Shown: positions 58,758 to 64,000 of the stretch, piece after piece
Layout: the number at the start of each line of letters is the position of its first letter
Numbering within the stretch: the first letter of the stretch is position 1
Origin: CAWGYQ01 sp963817395
Lineage (GTDB): Bacteria > Acidobacteriota > Vicinamibacteria > Vicinamibacterales > CAVPJW01
Reading direction: 5' to 3'
Assembly: GCA_963817395.1 (NCBI GenBank)
Contig: CAWFOC010000012.1
Location: forward strand, 62,001 to 126,000
DNA length: 64,000 nucleotides
The notes under the pieces: model-generated
Seen by the model: the letters and a program-made list of their open reading frames with translations, nothing else
Told to the model about the DNA's origin: nothing
The model's database searches: none
Position numbers and translations under genes: made by a program

Positions 58758-61553
58758 TCAGTCCACCGGAATGAGCCGTTTCAACTCTTGACCCCAATCG
58801 AGGACGATGCGTAGTGGTTGCGTGCCGCGTGCCTCTTTTGCAGGCACGTCTTCAACCATGAGGAACATGCCGTTCTTCGAGACGTCGTATGTGCGAATGC
58901 CGTCCGAAGCCCTGAACCGCCCTCGAAAGAGCTCGCGCGGAGTGCCCACGCGAAGGGTGGGTGCCACCTCAACCGAAACCGCCATCATGGTGTCGTCTGC
59001 ATCGAACGTAGCACCGGACACAACGTAGAACAATTCCGAGCCGTCGCTTGACCACGCCGGCATGTACGCTCCGCCGCTCGAGATCTGTTTCCTTGGCTGT
59101 GAGGGACGGGTAGGCGACCACATAAACCTCAAAAGGTCCAGTTTCGTTCGAGGCGTACGCGAGCCAGCGGCCGTCGCGCGACAGCGCAGGATATTTTTCA
59201 TCGAATCGCTCAGCCAGCAGGACCGCGGGAGGTTCGCCCGGGCGAGCGGTATCCATGCGCAGGAGATCCCCGCCAGTGGCAGGCCTCTGCTCGACAAACA
59301 GCAGCTCGGGTGCCTCCGGGAATCCACGCACCGGCCCACTGAAGGTTGGTGCTTGTCGTGAGGCGTTCCGGGGCCGCGCCGCCATCGGCCGCCTGCCAGA
59401 ACAGATTGCGCCGGCCGCCTTCCACGCCACGACCGAAGACGACCCGGCTGCCGTCGCCGGACCATGCGCCGACGTTCACGCCATCACCCTGAAGCCGACG
59501 CGGAATCCTGCGTGCCAGGTCCAGGATGTGCACGGATGGACCGCTCTGCTCGGCGACGGCGATGCGCGAGCCGTCGGGTGACACACGGGGATGGTACGTA
59601 CGTGCCGGTCGCGAGACCGGCGTCTTCACGTTGCCCCGCCCGGTTCACCCACTTGACGTGCATCGGCGCGGCTGGCAACACGCCGCCAGGCAGGTCGACA
59701 AGCGTGCCGGATTCCGAGAGCGCGAACTGTCCGGCGCCAGTATCGGTCACCCTTGAACCGATCGCTGTTGCTTGCGTCACGCTCTCCACGACAGGTGCGG
59801 CTTCACCGATGACTCTGAGCTCGTTCGCATCGAATGCCGTCGCCCACAACGAGCCTTGCCGGAGAAACAGGACATGGCCCGTCGTTGAATAGACGGGATG
59901 GGCCGCGTTTTCGAGCAGCACCGCTTGACGACCGGTTGCGATCGACACCACCGCGATCTGGGCGGCATCCCATCCCCGCGACGAGTCAAAAACCGTGAAG
60001 AGGACATCCCGGGCACCGGGAAGAATCCAAGGTAGCCGATGCGTCGCGTTGCTTCCCTGTGGCGCCGTCAGGGGGCGTATCGCTCCGGAGCCGTCCGCAG
60101 AAACTGTTTTCAGTCCGCCCGGCTGACCGTCGAAGGTCAGTGCACTGAATACGATGTTGCCGTCGGTCCCCCAGCTGGCGCCGTAGAAGCTGCCCGCGAT
60201 CCGCGCGAGCGGTACTGGAGGACCTCCAGCGACTCGAATCTTGCCAGAGCTGTCCGCCCAACGAGTACGCAACCCACTCGCCGTCAGGCGAGAAGAACGG
60301 GTTCAGTGCTCGTTCGGTCCCTGGAATGGGTTGAGCGTCAGGACGGTCGAGCACTCGCTGATACAAGCTCTGAGCGGCGCCGCGCCAAGCGGCAAACACC
60401 AGCCTGCGACCATCGGGTGACAGCGCGAACGCGGTTCGAGTGAGCCGGCTCATCGACGCGATATCCGGGCCCCCGAGTTCATCGCGCAGGGTCCATGCCG
60501 AGCGTGAGATAGGTCGGACCCGCGTCCACGGCACGGATACCGGCACCTCGAAGCGCGAACACAGTTGCCACGATCGCGACAGCCGCAACAGCGATTGCCC
60601 CGAGAAGGGCGACGGCAACGGGCACAGCCCTCTGGACGGCCGTTGCAACGGCTTTCGGGTTCTCCGTCTCGACGTGAAAGGCTCCCTCCAGAGCTAGCCG
60701 AGCGTCTCCAATGTCTTGAAGTCGGTGCTTCGGATTCTTCGTCAAGCACAGCCGCAGCAGTTGGCGAACCATACCGGGCACAGCGGCCGGGAGCGGCACC
60801 GAAGTTCGGTTCGCGCTGCAACACCTGTCGAGATCGCGTCAGCGACAAGTCCTCGTCGTCGAACGGCGCGCTGGCCGGTCAGCATCTCGTAGAGCACGCA
60901 CCCGAACGCCCAGATGTCCGCGCGCTGGTCGACCGGCTTCCCGCGCGCCTGCTCCGGGCTCATGTACGCCGCCGTCCCGAGGATCATCGCCGAGCACGTG
61001 TGGCGCATGGCTCGGTGATCGTCGGCGAGCAGCGACGCGTCGCCGCCGCGCGCTCGCCGCGTCCGGCGTCGAGCGCCTTGGCCAGCCCGAAGTCGAGCAC
61101 CTTCACCGTGCCGTCGGTCCTTGACCTTGATGTTCGCGGGCTTCAGGTCGCGATGGATGATGCCGATGCTCGTGCGCGGCTTCGAGCGCCTCGGCGATCT
61201 GCCGCGCGATCGGCAGCGCCTCGTCGAGCGGAATGCGGACCCTGCGCGATGCGATCGGCGAGCGTCGGTCCCTCGACCAGCTCGAGGACGAGCGCGCCGG
61301 ACGCCGTCGCTGTCTCTCGAGCCCGTGGATGGCGGCGATGTGCGGATGGTTGAGCGACGCGAGCACCTGCGCCTCGCGCTGTGAAGCGCGCGAGGCGGTC
61401 GGGGTCGAGCGCAAAGAGCTCGGGCAGGATCTTCAGCGCGACGTCGCGATGCAGCTTCGCATCGCGCGCGCGATACACCTCGCCCATGCCCCCGGCGCCG
61501 AGCGGGGCGAGGATCTCGTACGGGCCGAGTCGACTGCCGGGCGAGAGCGTCAT
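58758..61553 (-). CDS. Ser/Thr protein kinase (Hanks type) with PD40-type propeller, many frameshifts
   Basis: Kinase domain first: L-G-A-G-G-M-G-E-V-Y-R-A-R-D (P-loop), A-L-K-I-L (Lys), then H-R-D-L-K-P-A-N near 61150 and D-F-G-L-A-K near 61095, and T-A-A-Y-M-S-P-E-Q-A-R-G near 60960. A transmembrane helix follows near 60570-60640. The remaining region to 58758 is a beta-propeller of PD40/TolB-like blades (R-V-S-P-D-G-S-R-I-A-V, A-L-S-R-D-G-R-W-L-A-Y-A-S-N-E), ending L-D-W-G-Q-E-L-K-R-L. At least ten frame changes occur. Near the kinase start, dropping one base each restores R-F-Q-R-E-A-Q-V-L, L-E-D-S-D-G-V and V-R-A-L-V-L-E-L-V-E-G at family spacing. About 920 residues if intact. Confidence 0.82.
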
Positions 61554-61683
61554 GCTTCGGTCAGTCGCGAAGTCGAGCGATCGCGTGCTCGAGAACTCGC
61601 GGCACGGTGATTGCGTCCCGACCGGGCGCCAGCGTCACCCAGGGCCCGAGTCCGCAGGTGTCGCATCCCGGCCAGAGACGACG

Positions 61684-61884
61684 ATGCTACGATGGAGTCC
61701 AGAGCAGCGGGCGCTCCTTGCGGAAACGCTGCGCGACATCGCCAACATCGCCGCGGGCGCCATGGTGTTCGGGCAGTTCCTTGGCGAACGTGCGTTTTCG
61801 CCATGGATCGCCCTGGTGGGGGTTGCGATGTGGATTTGCCTCGTGGTCTTCGCATTGTCAGTCACCGGAAGGAGGCCGTCATGA
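61684..61884 (+). CDS. Small membrane protein, 66 residues
   Basis: M-L-R-W-S-P-E-Q-R-A-L-L-A-E-T-L-R-D-I-A-N followed by two hydrophobic segments, the second ending C-L-V-V-F-A-L-S-V. The N-terminal amphipathic helix and two membrane helices resemble the DUF6722 group of tiny proteins; I am not sure of this. It is coupled by an ATGA overlap to the next tiny gene. It lies on the strand opposite the kinases on both sides. Confidence 0.6.
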   Translation: MLRWSPEQRALLAETLRDIANIAAGAMVFGQFLGERAFSPWIALVGVAMWICLVVFALSVTGRRPS

Positions 61885-61988
61885 CCGGTCTCGTCGTCCT
61901 CCTCGTCGGAATCACACTCGCTGCAGCTGTCCTCACGTTCCTCGAAGCCCTTGCGTACCGCCGGGAACAGCGGAACGGCAAGAAGTGA
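61881..61988 (+). CDS. Very small membrane protein, 35 residues
   Basis: M-T-G-L-V-V-L-L-V-G-I-T-L-A-A-A-V followed by L-T-F-L-E-A-L-A-Y and a basic tail R-R-E-Q-R-N-G-K-K. One transmembrane helix with a positively charged C-terminus. AAGGAGG is perfectly placed five bases before ATG 61881, and the start overlaps the previous stop by ATGA, strong support for translation. Function unknown. Confidence 0.65.
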   Translation: MTGLVVLLVGITLAAAVLTFLEALAYRREQRNGKK

Positions 61989-61992
61989 TCGT

Positions 61993-64000
61993 CTAGTTCG
62001 CCGGCACCGAGCCGCTTCAGCTCCTCGATCCAGTTCTGCACGACAACGAGTTGCGTCGGTCTCTGCACGGCATCCTCCAGCCGTACACGTCTGGACCATC
62101 AAGAAGCGCTTACCATCAGCGGACACGTCGTAGACGCGGCCGGCGAAGTACCAGTGTGATAGGGCCCCTCGAACAGCATCTGCGGGCTGCCGGCCACAAA
62201 GCTGGCCCCGGGCTGAAGGACCGCCACGGCCATCAGCCGCACGACCCTGGAGCGAGTAAGGTAATAGAGCTCGCGTCCGTGGCGCGCCCAGAGCGGGCTG
62301 AGAGCCGCCGCCGCGTGGAAATCTGCCAACGGCCCGCGTGCACGTGGGGAAACGGTCGCACGTAGATCTCGTCGGCTGCCCGGACTCGTTCGACTGGTAC
62401 GCGAGCCAGCGGCCGTCAGGCGAAATCACGCCGTTGCTGCTCGTCGAACGGCGTGTTCAGCAGCGAGCTCGGCTCGACGACGATCGCTGTTCAGGCGATC
62501 GACTCCGAGATCGCAGGGAGGACTCGACGGCGCGATGAACACGCGCCGTGTGCCGTCGGGCGAGAACGAGGTGAGAAACTCGGATTCGAGACTCTCGGTC
62601 AGGCGCTCGACCGTCCCCGATCCATCCGCCGCCTGCCAGTAGATGTTCTGCCGATCCGTCACGATACGACGAAAACGCGAGGCGTGTGCCGTCCGGGGAC
62701 CAGACCGGCAATCGCGTTCGATGCGCGGGATCGATCGTCAGGCGGGTAAGCGATCCGGCGAGCGAGGTCCCAGATCCAGATGTCGTTCTGCTGGTCGCCG
62801 GATGTCGAGGGCGACGCGGGTGCCGTCAGGCGAGAGGCGCGGGTAGAGCATAAGCGCGCGTCGTCAAACCGAGCGGTTCCTCGCGGCCCGTGCGGTCCAC
62901 CCACACGATCGTTCGCTGGCCTGCGCGTCAGATCACCGGGCACGTACGACCAGCGACCCGTTGCCGGCGATGCTGAACGTGTGCGGCACCGGTCGAACGC
63001 TCCCGGCGTCGGCGACGTCTTCGACCAGCGACACCGGCACGCCCGTGACACGACGTGTCGCGACGTCGAACGGCACGGCGAGCACCGTGCGATTGCGCGG
63101 CGTACACCAGATGCCCCGTCGGCAGGTACCGGGCGTCACGGCCGCCGGCAATCAGCAACGATCGCTCGCGCGTCGCCAGCGACTGGACCACGATCTGCCG
63201 CCTGGTTCCACGAGGTCGCGCCAGAAGGCCGGAGCGTGAAGAGGACCCACGTCGCCGCCGGGCAGCAAGCTGCGGGCCGTGCGCCTGCTCTCCCCTGGCG
63301 TCGACCGCAATCACACGTGCACGGGGTGCCGCCCGACACGGCGACCCGCCAGATGCCCTGCGCACCCTGGCCATAGAGGATCGACGATCGTCCGCTCCCC
63401 AGCTCGCACCAAGGGGATTCGTCGCGGCGCCTAGGTCACGATCGGCGTGCCGCCGGCGATCGATACCCGCTTCAGCTGACCGGTGGCGCGAGAAGCCGAT
63501 CCATTGGCCATCGGGCGAAAAGAAGGGGCTGCGCGCCGCTTCGGTGCCGCGGATCAGGCGTGGCCTCCAGCGTCACCCATCGGTCGAAGCCACAGGCCAT
63601 TGTTTGCGACATACACGACGTGCGTACCCTTGGGGCGAGACGGCGACGAGATGCCTGCCGGTCGGAGTGAAATCGCTGGCCGGCGGCCAGCGGGATGCGA
63701 CAGTCGGGTGACGGCCTGCCGACCGCGGGGGCAGGTCGCAGCAGCGTCCAAGCCGTCAGTCCCGTGATCGCGCTGCCGAGGACCATGGCGCCGAGCGATC
63801 AGCAGCAGTGTCCGGCTTCGCAGCCGCGGGCTGCGCGACGACGTGCGGAGCCTGTTGCCGGGAGCTTCCGGCGTCCAATGCGTGATCGAGCGCGAGCCGC
63901 ACGTCGCCGATCGCCTGCACGCGCTGCTTCGGGTCCTTCTGCACGCAGGCCTGCAGCAGCTGCCGAAGCCGCGCGGGACGTGTCGTCGGCAGCGCCGACC
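61993..64000 (-). CDS. Second Ser/Thr kinase-propeller gene, cut by the right edge, many frameshifts
   Basis: From the right edge leftward the minus strand encodes the end of a kinase domain (Q-A-C-V-Q-K-D-P-K-Q-R-V-Q-A-I-G-D-V-R-L-A-L-D), a Pro/Ala linker and a membrane helix near 63740-63790. PD40-type propeller blades follow (H-V-V-Y-V-A-N-N-G-L-W-L-R), then L-F-E-G-P-Y-H-T-G near 62160 and the C-terminal V-V-Q-N-W-I-E-E-L-K-R-L. The stop is likely TAG at 61993-61995 after a last shift. Coding frames switch many times. It is a paralog of the gene at 58.8-61.6 kb and of the stump at 58.6 kb. Confidence 0.7.

Overview
The window is GC-rich, densely coded DNA from a Gram-negative bacterium, most likely an Acidobacteriota member near Vicinamibacteria. 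This assignment is an inference from gene content: two large ADOP-type MacB/FtsX permeases, Hanks kinases fused to PD40-type propellers, three secreted NHL-repeat proteins, an Uma2 protein, a B12-radical SAM protein, and outer-membrane barrel proteins. I saw no tRNA, rRNA, CRISPR array, insertion sequence, phage gene or replication origin. It reads as chromosomal sequence.

Layout. 1-1.4 kb: the end of a small protein, a secreted protein with a shifted leader, and the stump of a glycosyltransferase. 1.5-15 kb: a nitrogen-assimilation block made of gltB-gltD, a sigma-54-dependent GAF/AAA+/Fis regulator, then amt, an outer-membrane barrel, glnD and a PII gene, closed by a terminator. 15-25 kb: an HprK-like ATPase facing a leftward operon of four glycosyltransferases, one fused to a glycosidase-like domain, ending in an ADOP permease. 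25-31 kb: typA, a second ADOP permease, a B12-radical SAM protein and a zinc ribbon. 31.7-33.7 kb: aguB-aguA, which convert agmatine to putrescine. 33.8-36.2 kb: a Rieske / YceI / CxxCH-barrel operon. 36.4-50.2 kb: secreted NHL proteins, a dienelactone hydrolase, an O-methyltransferase, and a long leftward run of small enzymes including rsgA, DJ-1 proteins, SnoaL-like proteins and a nucleoside deaminase. 50.2-57.7 kb: YdeI, an isoprenylcysteine-methyltransferase-like protein, DUF2784, MgtC, a GNAT, a serine hydrolase and an amidase. 57.9-64 kb: an Uma2 protein and a cluster of Ser/Thr kinase-propeller genes.

How the genes fit together. The nitrogen block holds ammonium uptake (Amt), its PII regulator, the PII-modifying enzyme and glutamate synthase next to their likely sigma-54 activator. 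The glycosyltransferase operon plus ADOP suggests assembly of a surface glycan. The Rieske/YceI/haem-barrel trio suggests periplasm to outer-membrane electron transfer.

Sequence quality matters here. Roughly forty apparent frameshifts occur, and every one I traced shifts the coding frame in the same direction. Where a protein family fixes the spacing, removing one base restores the expected length. I therefore treat most broken genes as intact genes carrying single-base insertion errors and give full-length coordinates, naming the shift sites.
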